Below, piece after piece: positions 1 to 6,684 of a stretch of DNA of 8,986 bases; position 1 is the first letter of the stretch, and each line of letters starts with the position of its first letter. Position numbers and translations under genes: made by a program. Source of the stretch: an uncultured Acidobacteriota bacterium (lineage in GTDB: Bacteria; Acidobacteriota; Terriglobia; Terriglobales; Acidobacteriaceae); contig CAIZGA010000213.1 in assembly GCA_903932385.1 (NCBI GenBank), forward strand, positions 1-8,986. Direction: 5' to 3'. Under the pieces are notes generated by a model. It saw nothing but the letters and a program-made list of their open reading frames with translations. It searched no databases and was not told the origin of the DNA.

Positions 1-308
1 TGCAGGTGATTTTTGACCCCGCGCGCATCAGTTATGAAGCGCTGCTGGATGAGTTCTTTGAACTGCATGACCCAACGCAGCTCAACCGCCAGGGCCCCGA
101 CTGGGGCACACAATACCGCAGCGTGATTTTTTATCACACTGAACAGCAGATGCAGTCGGCCGCGCGCAAGATTGAAGAACTGAAAGTGGCCGGCATTTTT
201 CCCAAACCCATAGTCACGCAAATCATTCCTGCAGAGAACTTCTGGCGAGCCGAAGAATACCACCAGAAGTATCTGGAAAAACGCGGCATGACGCACTGCC
301 ACATCTAA
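1..308 (+). CDS. msrA: Peptide methionine sulfoxide reductase A, C-terminal part (5' truncated by window edge)
   Basis: This is the end of an MsrA enzyme, which reduces methionine-S-sulfoxide in proteins and free methionine back to methionine using thioredoxin. About 101 codons are visible; the reading frame is already open at base 3, so the gene begins outside the window. The visible part carries the family hallmark GPDWGTQYRS, preceded by FFELHDPTQLNRQ, and the usual downstream stretch with TQIIPAENFWRAEEYHQKYL. The catalytic Cys (GCFW motif) lies upstream of the window and cannot be checked. A Cys three residues from the end (THCHI) is in the place where many MsrA proteins keep a resolving cysteine, so a Cys-based recycling mechanism is likely. 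A GTG at base 6 is not the real start, because conserved MsrA sequence continues through it. The gene is followed by a hairpin at 323-352. Family assignment is very secure. Confidence 0.96.
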   Translation, partial: QVIFDPARISYEALLDEFFELHDPTQLNRQGPDWGTQYRSVIFYHTEQQMQSAARKIEELKVAGIFPKPIVTQIIPAENFWRAEEYHQKYLEKRGMTHCHI

Positions 309-322
309 TTCATTCACAAACA

Positions 323-352
323 TTGTGGGCGATGCCATCACATCGCCCGCAA
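323..352 (+). terminator. Hairpin after msrA, possible terminator without U-tract
   Basis: An inverted repeat lies 14 bp after the msrA stop codon. The arms are TTGTGGGCGATG (323-334) and CATCGCCCGCAA (341-352), giving a 12-bp stem with one G-U pair and a 6-base loop (335-340). The position and GC-rich stem fit transcription termination. However, the bases that follow are AATTCCGCC and not a run of T, so this is not a classical intrinsic terminator. It could instead be a 3' end-stabilising structure. Confidence 0.5.
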
Positions 353-389
353 AATTCCGCCAGCCCTCCCCCCATCCACCCCGAATTTT

Positions 390-422
390 CAGCCAGTGCA
401 TTCGCAAAACTTTTACTGGCTG
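390..422 (+). promoter_or_regulatory. Dyad symmetry CAGCCAGT-N17-ACTGGCTG, possible operator
   Basis: A perfect 8-bp inverted repeat (390-397 and 415-422) is separated by 17 bases. It lies just upstream of the -10-like sequence at 440-445, so the right arm covers the place where a -35 box would be. Such a layout suits a dimeric regulator binding two half-sites. It may also be chance, since an 8-bp match at a free spacing is not very rare. No known regulator motif is recognised. Confidence 0.25.
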
Positions 423-445
423 TTCTCCTCAGCGCAGGATAGAAT
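417..445 (+). promoter_or_regulatory. Possible sigma70-type promoter of the secreted two-domain protein gene
   Basis: TAGAAT at 440-445 matches the -10 consensus at five of six positions. No good -35 box is found: TGGCTG at 417-422 has the right 17-bp spacing but a weak match, while TTTACT at 412-417 matches better but sits 22 bp away. A start point near 452 would give a leader of about 36 bases, with a purine-rich GGGGAAG (472-478) ahead of the ATG at 488. The call is based on pattern only. Confidence 0.35.
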
Positions 446-487
446 CGCCCAACGCACGAAAATCCTGTTCAGGGGAAGTCTCCGCTC

Positions 488-1363
488 ATGCGACATGTAT
501 ATCGCCTTGCTGTTCTCTTTCTGCTCCTCTCCGGCAGCCTCTACGCTGCAGATAAAAACCCCGCAGACTACCCGCTAAAGGTTACCGTGTTCACGCGTAA
601 CGGCGTCACCCATTACCACAACGGGTATCCCGACTTTTATCGCGGCTCCGGCAAAGCCAATCTGCACGATGGCGAACACATTCAGGCCTTCGATTACACC
701 TATGAGTGCTCTGACAATTTTCTGGTCACATCCGGCGGTGAATATCTTCCGGCAAAGTGGAAGAAGAATGGCGAGTCGCTTCAGCTGCTGCTGAAGGAAA
801 TCGGCAAAGAAAAATACCACGAGTGCGAGATGAAGATCAGCCTACTCGATGCTGTCTATCGCCGCGCGCCAAACGGCAGCCTGCAGGCCGTGCCGATGGA
901 GAAATTCCTCAAGCTGCAATCTCAAGACACCAACGTGGATAGCAATGTCGCCGACTATCCGCTGCAGGCCGCCATTGTGCAGTCGCAGTGGTCTAGCGCA
1001 GCCGATGGCGCCAAAGGCTCCGGCAGCGGCAATGTGAAGGACGGCGACAAAGTGATGGGCTTCGACTTCGTTGCCGATTGCTCGCACGGCTTCCGTACCA
1101 ATGCGCCCGGCGGCAGTTATCATGCCCACTGGGTTACGCAGGGCACGGTGCTGGAAATCCTGGAGCACCAGATTGGCAACAGCGCCAAGGCCAGCGTCTG
1201 TGATCTGCACGTCACCCTGCACAGCGGCATCTACATCCGCTACGCCTCCGGCCAGTTGCAGACCTACACGCCGCAGCAGTATGCGCACTGGGTTGCCATG
1301 CAGGCGCAGAACCCAGATGCTCCGCCCGACCCGCAGATTCTTGAGCGGCCTTTCTCAAAATAA
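488..1363 (+). CDS. Secreted protein of unknown function with two copies of one domain
   Basis: I do not recognise a named family. The 291-residue product starts with a typical signal peptide: Arg residues at 2 and 6, a hydrophobic core at about 7-16, and a likely cleavage after SLYA (residue 20). It should be exported to the periplasm or beyond. The mature part is an internal duplication of about 115-125 residues. Copy 1 runs from DYPL (27-30) to DAVY (121-124) and copy 2 from DYPL (157-160) to SGIY (246-249). Equivalent landmarks are the Gly/Asn-rich GSGKANLHDG and GSGSGNVKDG, FDYTYEC (68-74) and FDFVADC (192-198), and a second Cys at 113 and 238. Each copy therefore has a Cys pair 39-40 residues apart, probably a disulfide. 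The predicted segments look beta-rich. The C-terminus is Pro-rich (NPDAPPDP). The ATG at 488 is chosen because it gives the signal peptide and has GGGGAAG upstream, although the spacing is slightly long. The gene appears monocistronic. Similar two-copy exported proteins occur in Acidobacteria as far as I recall. Confidence 0.85.
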   Translation: MRHVYRLAVLFLLLSGSLYAADKNPADYPLKVTVFTRNGVTHYHNGYPDFYRGSGKANLHDGEHIQAFDYTYECSDNFLVTSGGEYLPAKWKKNGESLQLLLKEIGKEKYHECEMKISLLDAVYRRAPNGSLQAVPMEKFLKLQSQDTNVDSNVADYPLQAAIVQSQWSSAADGAKGSGSGNVKDGDKVMGFDFVADCSHGFRTNAPGGSYHAHWVTQGTVLEILEHQIGNSAKASVCDLHVTLHSGIYIRYASGQLQTYTPQQYAHWVAMQAQNPDAPPDPQILERPFSK

Positions 1364-1384
1364 GTCGTAAATATCGCATTCCAC

Positions 1385-1420
1385 CGGCGGAAAATTCATC
1401 ACAATATGAATTTTCCGCCG
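1385..1420 (+). terminator. Perfect 15-bp inverted repeat between the secreted protein gene and the ABC-F gene
   Basis: The arms CGGCGGAAAATTCAT (1385-1399) and ATGAATTTTCCGCCG (1406-1420) pair perfectly around a 6-base loop (CACAAT). The structure begins 21 bases after the stop codon of the upstream gene, fitting a transcription terminator or 3' stabilising hairpin. The bases that follow (TGTTGCG) contain no T-run. It ends 30 bases before the promoter-like TACAAT of the next gene, so an operator role for that gene is the alternative. The stem is the strongest intergenic structure seen in the window. Confidence 0.55.
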
Positions 1421-1429
1421 TGTTGCGAA

Positions 1430-1456
1430 TTCTCACAGCGCACAACCCGCTACAAT
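1430..1456 (+). promoter_or_regulatory. Possible promoter of the ABC-F gene
   Basis: TACAAT at 1451-1456 is a five-of-six match to the -10 box. TTCTCA at 1430-1435 is a four-of-six match to the -35 box at a short 15-bp spacing; TTGCGA at 1423-1428 is the alternative at 22 bp. If this -10 box is used, transcription starts near 1463 and the 5' leader before the ATG at 1469 is only about six bases, so translation would be nearly leaderless. The sequence before the ATG (AGAAGCTGACCC) holds no convincing Shine-Dalgarno element, which fits that reading. Confidence 0.4.
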
Positions 1457-1468
1457 AGAAGCTGACCC

Positions 1469-3079
1469 ATGATTTCTGTCAGCTCTGTCAGCATGCGATA
1501 TGGCTCGAAGATTCTCTTCGAGGACGTTTCCACCACGTTTACCGCCGGCCGCCGTTACGGTCTTACCGGACCCAATGGCGCGGGCAAATCTACGTTCATG
1601 AAAATCCTCACCGGCGAACTGGACCCGCAGAAGGGCACCGTGGTGCGCCCGAAAAAAATGGGCATCCTGCGCCAGGACCAGTTTGCCTTTGACGCCTACC
1701 GCGTCATTGACACTGTCATCATGGGCAACAAGGCACTCTGGGCAGCCATGGAAGAACGCGAAGTCATCTACGAAAAAGCCGAGATGACCGACGACGACGG
1801 CATCCGCCTGGGCGAACTGGAAGGTATTGTCGGCGAAGAAGACGGCTATGAAGCCGAGTCCAATGCGGCCATCCTGCTGCAAGGTCTCGACATTGCCGAT
1901 GAGTTGCACGAGCGCAAGATGGGCGAATTGCAGGGCGGACAGAAAGTCCGCGTGTTGCTGGCACAGGCCTTGTTTGGCCAGCCGCAGGCGCTGCTGCTCG
2001 ACGAACCCACCAACCACCTCGATCTCGACTCCATCCACTGGCTGCAGGATTTCCTGCTCCGCTACAACGGCACGCTCATCACCATCTCGCACGACCGCCA
2101 CTTTCTCAACAGCATCTGCACCCACATCGCAGACATCGATTACCAGACCATCATCACCTACACCGGCGGCTATGACGACATGGTGGTGCAGAAGACGCAG
2201 GTGCGTGCGCGTCTGGAATCGCAGAATGAGCAGCGCGAAAAGAAAATTGCACAGCTCAATGAATTCATCTCGCGCTTTGCCGCCGGCACGCGTTCCACGC
2301 AGGTCACCAGCCGACGCAAAGAGGTCGAGCGCCTGCAGACCACTGACCTCGCACGCTCCAACATTGCACGCCCCTACATTCGCTTTGACCAGCTTCGCCC
2401 CTCCGGCAAGCACATTCTTGAAATTGAAAACATCAACAAGTCCTACGACGAATTGAAGGTCATTGATAATTTTTCCTCCAGTCTGTTACGCGGAGACAGA
2501 GTCGCACTCATTGGCCGCAACGGCACCGGCAAGACCACCATGGTCAAGTGCCTGCTCGACGGTATGCCCGACGTAGCGGAAAAAGGTTTCTCGCGCGACG
2601 GCGGCGAAGTGAAGTGGGGCCACGAAGCGCAAATCGGCTACTTCGCGCAGGACCACACCGACGCCATCCAGAAAGGCATGATTGCCGCCGACTGGCTGCA
2701 CCAGTTTGACCCGAAGGCAAGCCGCGAAGAAATCCGGGGCATCCTCGGCCAAATGCTGTTCACCGGCGACGAAGGCATGAAGCAGACGCAGGCACTGAGC
2801 GGCGGTGAATCTGCGCGCCTGCTCTTCTGCAAACTGATGCTGCAGAAACCGAACGTGCTTATCCTCGACGAGCCGACAAACCACTTGGATCTTGAATCCA
2901 TCAACGCGCTTAACATCGCGCTGCAGAAATATGAAGGCACCGTGCTGCTGGTCACGCACGACCACGACCTCATCGACGAAGTCGCCACGCGCATCTGGCA
3001 TTTCGAACATGGCAAGGTGGAAGACTTCAAGGGCCCGTACGAGGAATACACCACTGCCCACGGCGAAGCGAAACACTAA
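1469..3079 (+). CDS. ybiT: ABC-F family ATPase, YbiT type (ribosome-associated)
   Basis: The 536-residue protein has two ABC ATPase domains in one chain and no membrane segment, the layout of ABC-F proteins that bind the ribosomal E site and modulate translation. Domain 1 has Walker A GPNGAGKST (34-42), signature LQGGQ (154-158), Walker B ALLLDEP with catalytic Glu179, and switch His208. Domain 2 has Walker A GRNGTGKTT (349-357), signature LSGGE (443-447), Walker B VLILDEP with Glu468, and switch His497. The charged linker between them (about 240-310) is the P-site tRNA interaction motif region. The YbiT type is favoured over EttA or Uup by LRQDQFAF (67-74), DTVIMGNKALW, the EEDGYEAE segment, the linker text SRFAAGTRSTQVTSRRK, and RPYIRFDQ; length is close to E. 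coli YbiT. The second domain holds a few extra residues after its Walker A helix (about 366-378). All catalytic residues are present, so it should be an active ATPase. A resistance ABC-F role is less likely because the domain layout is that of the housekeeping type. Confidence 0.93.
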   Translation: MISVSSVSMRYGSKILFEDVSTTFTAGRRYGLTGPNGAGKSTFMKILTGELDPQKGTVVRPKKMGILRQDQFAFDAYRVIDTVIMGNKALWAAMEEREVIYEKAEMTDDDGIRLGELEGIVGEEDGYEAESNAAILLQGLDIADELHERKMGELQGGQKVRVLLAQALFGQPQALLLDEPTNHLDLDSIHWLQDFLLRYNGTLITISHDRHFLNSICTHIADIDYQTIITYTGGYDDMVVQKTQVRARLESQNEQREKKIAQLNEFISRFAAGTRSTQVTSRRKEVERLQTTDLARSNIARPYIRFDQLRPSGKHILEIENINKSYDELKVIDNFSSSLLRGDRVALIGRNGTGKTTMVKCLLDGMPDVAEKGFSRDGGEVKWGHEAQIGYFAQDHTDAIQKGMIAADWLHQFDPKASREEIRGILGQMLFTGDEGMKQTQALSGGESARLLFCKLMLQKPNVLILDEPTNHLDLESINALNIALQKYEGTVLLVTHDHDLIDEVATRIWHFEHGKVEDFKGPYEEYTTAHGEAKH

Positions 3080-3085
3080 TCCATC

Positions 3086-3104
3086 GCGGGGCGTTAAGCT
3101 CCGC
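3086..3104. terminator. Small hairpin at the convergent gene junction
   Basis: GCGGGGC (3086-3092) and GCTCCGC (3098-3104) can form a 7-bp stem with one G-U pair over a 5-base loop. It sits between the convergent ABC-F and FAH-family genes, whose stop codons are only 14 bp apart, and it overlaps the last codons of the latter. No T-run follows on either strand. A shared weak terminator is possible but not demonstrated. Confidence 0.25.
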
Positions 3105-3942
3105 TGATGTATGTGTCCAACTCTCCCAGACCATCAATCTCCGCGCGCAGGTGATCGCCCGCCTGCAACGCACGACCGCGCGCCATACCCACGCCCTCCG
3201 GCGTTCCAGTGGCAATCACATCGCCCGGCTCCAGCGTCATCACCGCAGAAATCGCAGCAATGGTTTCCGGGATGCGAAACAGCATCTGGCTGGTGTTCGA
3301 GTCCTGCATTAATTCCCCGTTTAACCGCAGCCGTATACCCAGCGCGTGTGGGTCGGCAATTTCATCGGCCGTCACAATCTCCGGCCCCAGCGGCGCCGAT
3401 CCGTCAAACCATTTGCCCATCAGCCAATCGAAGAAGGGATCAAACTCGCGCTTGTCGCGGCCTTCCAGCTTGCTGTCGAATTTTCGCTCGCTCAGGTCAT
3501 TCACAATCGTGTAGCCGAAGACGCATGCCATCGCGTCCTTCGCCGCAACATCCTTCGCGCGTTTGCCGATAACAACCGCCAGTTCCGCTTCGTAATCGAA
3601 GAACACATTATTCGTGCGCAACGCAACACTGCCGCCCGGTTCCAGGATGGTCGTGTTCGGCTTCCAAAAAATCTGCGGCGTCCAGATGTTCGTCTTTTGA
3701 TCAGAAAATCCTGACTCGGCAATATGTTTTTTGTAATTCCCTGCCAGCGCCAGCAACTTCGGCACATTGCGAATCGGCGCATCCAGTCGCAGCCCTTTCA
3801 ACGGCAACACAGGAGCAGCAGCAAGTTGCGCCGCCGGAACCGGATCCAGCGTTTCGCGCACACCCAGGTCACGAACCAAATCGCCCTGACGCACACCCAC
3901 ATGCACGCCGCCATCCGCGGCAAAGAATCGCAACAACCTCAT
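3094..3942 (-). CDS. Fumarylacetoacetate hydrolase (FAH) family protein
   Basis: The 282-residue protein belongs to the FAH superfamily, divalent-metal enzymes that cleave C-C bonds or decarboxylate beta-keto acids, for example acylpyruvases and 2,4-diketo-3-deoxy-sugar-acid hydrolases. Metal ligands are visible as Glu118 and Glu120 (DYEAELAVVIG) and Asp149 (IVNDLSERK). The His-Glu pair of FAHD1-type enzymes is present as His73 and Glu76 (NYKKHIAESG), with Lys177 (GKWFDG) in the equivalent of the catalytic lysine. The hallmarks SAPLGPEIV, QDSNTSQMLF and TGTPEGVG (245-252) follow. The stretch between Asp149 and Lys177 is about seven residues longer than in human FAHD1. The ATG at 3942 is preceded by GGAG (3953-3950) seven bases away; another ATG just upstream is out of frame. 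It is the last gene of the minus-strand operon, 15 bp after the symporter. The family is secure; the substrate is not. Context suggests the terminal step of a non-phosphorylative sugar-acid route. Confidence 0.93.
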   Translation of the reverse strand: MRLLRFFAADGGVHVGVRQGDLVRDLGVRETLDPVPAAQLAAAPVLPLKGLRLDAPIRNVPKLLALAGNYKKHIAESGFSDQKTNIWTPQIFWKPNTTILEPGGSVALRTNNVFFDYEAELAVVIGKRAKDVAAKDAMACVFGYTIVNDLSERKFDSKLEGRDKREFDPFFDWLMGKWFDGSAPLGPEIVTADEIADPHALGIRLRLNGELMQDSNTSQMLFRIPETIAAISAVMTLEPGDVIATGTPEGVGMARGRALQAGDHLRAEIDGLGELDTYISGA

Positions 3943-3957
3943 GCCATTTCTCCAGAA

Positions 3958-5631
3958 TTATTTTTCAACGCTTGGCCAAATCCATTTTGTCGCCATCAGC
4001 GCACTGCCAATCAGCAGGAAAATGACGCCCATCGCCAACGTCAACACTGTGACGCTGCCGCCCGTTGCCAGCGGCACACACGCCACTGCAATCAGTGCCA
4101 CCGCCAACAACCCAATCACCAACCCGGCAATCGGTGCGGGATTGGTCACGTGCCCCTTGCTGTCAGCCATCGGTGCATTCAGGCCGTCGGTGAATCGCAC
4201 CGCGCGGGCCCGCTCTTCATCCTTCGCCGGAAACCATTTCGCCGCGCACCACAGTACCAGCAGCGTCAGCACCGCCGGCAACACAATGCTGATGGCTTGA
4301 AACTGCGTTGCATTTTGCGGATGTGCCACAGAGCGATACACCAGCAGTGCGCCGCCGAAAATAAATCCACCGATGAATCCAGCCAGTGCGCCCTTGGTCG
4401 AGAGTCTCCTGCTCAGCAAACCGCCAAGCATCGGCAACACCGTCGGCGGAAGAAAGAATCCAAAGGCCGCCACCATCGTGTCAAAAATCGTCCAGTGGTA
4501 ATAACGAATCGCCAGTGCAATCATCAGCACCACCATGCCAATCACGGCGGTAATCACTCGGCCCACCAGCACCAGCTCTTTCTGCTGCGCCTGCGGCCGC
4601 AACAGACGCTGGTAAACATCCAACGTCAGCACGGCAGACATTACGTTGTAGCCCGAGGAAAGCACAGACATCGTCGCCGCAAACAACGCCGCCACCATCA
4701 GCCCCAGCATCGCCGGCGGCAACAGTTGCGCGCTCAGGTGCGCATACACCGACTGCGCATCCACACCGCCCACCGGCATAAACGCACGCGCCAGCATTCC
4801 CGTCAGGATCCAAACTGGCGGCAGCAGCAGAAACAGCACAGACGCAAGCCAACCCATCTGCACCGCCTCGCGATCGCTACGCGCAGAATAAAATTTTTGA
4901 ATCAGCGACCAGTTGCCGGAGAGCGACAGCGACGTCAACACAAGAAACGATCCCGCATACGCCCACGAATACGGTCCATGCACGATGTGGAAAAACTCCG
5001 GCGGCACATGCGCCACTAGATTCGACCATCCGCCGGCAGCGTGATACGTCAGCGGCAGCAGCAGCAGAATTCCGCCTGCCACCAGAATGAACTGCACAAA
5101 GTCTGTGACCACAACGGCCCACAGCCCGCCAAGAATCGAATACACCAGAATCGTGACGCCGATCATCACCATCGCATGTACCGCCGGCACACCCATGCCC
5201 GCCGACACAAAGATCCCGATGGCAACAATCTTCAGGCTCTCATCAATAATTTTCAGCGGTATGCCGGACCACACAAATAACTGCCGCACCGTGGAAGAAA
5301 ATCGCTCTTCCAGAAATTGTGTCGGCGTCAGCACACCGGCGCGCCGCCAGCGTTTTGCAAACAGCCATGTCGTCAGCAATACGGCCGGCACCGTGCTCCA
5401 ATACAGCGTGAGCGCAACCATGCCGTACTGGTAGCCCATTGCCGAATACAGAATGATTGAAAACGCGCTGACGTACGACATGATGAACGACACGCCGCCC
5501 AGCCACCACGGCAACTGTTTGCCGCCCGCGAAATACATATCGGCCGAACGCATCTGGCGCGAGTAGGCCGCGCCCACCGCGATCATGGTGGCAAAGTACA
5601 GCAGCACGATGGTCGTATCAGCCGCGCGCAT
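3958..5631 (-). CDS. Sodium/solute symporter, SSS family
   Basis: This is an integral inner-membrane transporter of about 557 residues that uses a sodium (or proton) gradient to import a solute. Many long hydrophobic segments run through the chain, consistent with 13 or more membrane helices. Family hallmarks are YSILGGLWAVVVTDFVQF (about 164-182) and AALFAATMSVLSSGYN (about 314-329), the latter being the helix that supplies Ser/Thr ligands of the Na2 site, followed by LTLDVYQRLLRP. The PWWLGG...SYVSAFS segment near the N-terminus is also typical. I chose the ATG at 5631 because the usual family N-terminus (short tail, then TTIVLLYF) begins there; it overlaps the oxidoreductase gene by 14 bp and has only GGGG three bases upstream. 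Alternatives are an ATG at 5643 and a GTG at 5670, the latter with a fair GGAG four bases upstream. Solute specificity cannot be read; the neighbours suggest a sugar, uronate or sugar acid. Confidence 0.93.
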   Translation of the reverse strand: MRAADTTIVLLYFATMIAVGAAYSRQMRSADMYFAGGKQLPWWLGGVSFIMSYVSAFSIILYSAMGYQYGMVALTLYWSTVPAVLLTTWLFAKRWRRAGVLTPTQFLEERFSSTVRQLFVWSGIPLKIIDESLKIVAIGIFVSAGMGVPAVHAMVMIGVTILVYSILGGLWAVVVTDFVQFILVAGGILLLLPLTYHAAGGWSNLVAHVPPEFFHIVHGPYSWAYAGSFLVLTSLSLSGNWSLIQKFYSARSDREAVQMGWLASVLFLLLPPVWILTGMLARAFMPVGGVDAQSVYAHLSAQLLPPAMLGLMVAALFAATMSVLSSGYNVMSAVLTLDVYQRLLRPQAQQKELVLVGRVITAVIGMVVLMIALAIRYYHWTIFDTMVAAFGFFLPPTVLPMLGGLLSRRLSTKGALAGFIGGFIFGGALLVYRSVAHPQNATQFQAISIVLPAVLTLLVLWCAAKWFPAKDEERARAVRFTDGLNAPMADSKGHVTNPAPIAGLVIGLLAVALIAVACVPLATGGSVTVLTLAMGVIFLLIGSALMATKWIWPSVEK

Positions 5632-6667
5632 TGTCCCCGCCATCCGGCTGCTGCACGGCCACAGACGCACCGCTCTCCAGCGATTCGTGAATTGCCGCCA
5701 GCGTCGCCGTCACCTGTCTGCCGTCAAAGCCCGTCACATACGGCGTGGAATTTTTCAGTACCGCGTACAGAAAATCTTCCAGGCACGAAGCGAAAGCGCC
5801 GCGCACTCTGCCGAAAACTTCCATATTCAAAAAACATTTCGGATAAGCAAAGCCGCTCTCCGTACTGATCTCAATCGACTCGCACTTGCGGTCCAGATGA
5901 ATATGCCCTGCGCCGCCGACAACTTCAACGAAGGAATCCACCAGGCTGGGAAATGTATTTGGATATACCCACGCAGATTCAAACGTAGCAAACGCACCCG
6001 ATGCAAACTTCACCTGCGATTGGATAATGTCGTACGTGGGTACGCCGCGCTCCACCAGCACTTTCTTGCTGCCCCACGCACGCGCCTCCACCGGCTCCGA
6101 CGCAAAGAACCAACGCATCAAATCAATGTCGTGCGAGGAGAGAAACCACGCCGGCGTCGTATCTCCCGCCCATGGGATATATTCCGTCGGTACAAATATC
6201 GTGTCATTCTTGCGCGCAAATCCCGCCAGCGGCATGCCAATCTCGCCTTTTGCAATTTGCGTCTTCGCGTGGAAATACGGCGCCAGCCAGCGATGATTGA
6301 ATGCCACCTGAATTTTCAAATTCGCAGCATCGGCTATGCGCAGCAACTCATCCGCCTCGGCCACGCTGGTCGTGAACGGCTTCTCCACCAAAGCATGACG
6401 GCCGGACTGCAACACATCCCGCGCCGGAATAAAGTGGTGCGCATCGGGAGTCGCAACCACTACAGCATCCAGGTCCTTGCGCTCCAGCATTTTTTTATAC
6501 TCGGTATAACCGCACGCAATGTCGTACTTGCTGCAGATTTCATCCACCCTCTGCTGCCGCCGCGAACTTACCGCCACCACCTGCGCCAGCGGATGCGCCG
6601 AATAAATCTTTGCGTACGACTCGCCCATGATGCCGAGCCCGATGATTCCAATCCGAACCTGCTCCAT
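5618..6667 (-). CDS. Gfo/Idh/MocA family NAD(P)-dependent oxidoreductase
   Basis: The 349-residue protein has the two-domain fold of sugar dehydrogenases such as myo-inositol dehydrogenase and glucose-fructose oxidoreductase. The N-terminal Rossmann domain starts with GIIGLGIMG (7-15), the dinucleotide-binding loop. VVVATPDAHH (69-78) and VEKPFTT (94-100) follow; Lys96 of the EKP motif is the family catalytic lysine. The C-terminal domain supplies SSHDIDLMRW (177-186), where His179 and Asp182 match the conserved His and Asp of the active site. No signal peptide is seen, so the protein is cytoplasmic, unlike the exported Gfo type. The ATG at 6667 has AAGGA (6677-6673) five bases upstream, and the gene begins 17 bp after the amidohydrolase stop. 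It overlaps the start of the symporter gene. It probably oxidises a sugar hydroxyl, giving a lactone or keto sugar that its amidohydrolase neighbour could process; the substrate is unknown. Confidence 0.93.
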   Translation of the reverse strand: MEQVRIGIIGLGIMGESYAKIYSAHPLAQVVAVSSRRQQRVDEICSKYDIACGYTEYKKMLERKDLDAVVVATPDAHHFIPARDVLQSGRHALVEKPFTTSVAEADELLRIADAANLKIQVAFNHRWLAPYFHAKTQIAKGEIGMPLAGFARKNDTIFVPTEYIPWAGDTTPAWFLSSHDIDLMRWFFASEPVEARAWGSKKVLVERGVPTYDIIQSQVKFASGAFATFESAWVYPNTFPSLVDSFVEVVGGAGHIHLDRKCESIEISTESGFAYPKCFLNMEVFGRVRGAFASCLEDFLYAVLKNSTPYVTGFDGRQVTATLAAIHESLESGASVAVQQPDGGDNARG

Positions 6668-6670
6668 CTG

Positions 6671-6679
6671 TTTCCTTCC
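6671..6679 (-). promoter_or_regulatory. Ribosome binding site of the Gfo/Idh oxidoreductase
   Basis: On the minus strand the sequence reads GGAAGGAAACAG directly before the ATG at 6667. The AAGGA core is five bases from the start codon. It lies wholly in the 17-bp gap after the amidohydrolase stop codon and fixes the start of this gene. Confidence 0.75.
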
Positions 6680-6684
6680 AGTTG

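Noticed and set aside
325..578. Short plus-strand open frames in and beyond the msrA downstream region
   Set aside because: They overlap the hairpin, the promoter region and the signal peptide codons of the real gene, and lack ribosome binding sites or recognisable composition.
1433..2413. 326-codon open frame on the minus strand
   Set aside because: It lies wholly opposite the ABC-F gene, whose motifs are complete; the antisense translation shows no domain.
3724..5019. 431-codon open frame on the plus strand
   Set aside because: It runs antisense to the FAH-family and symporter genes, is extremely rich in His, Arg and Gln, and has no family resemblance. It is a by-product of codon bias in the opposite strand.
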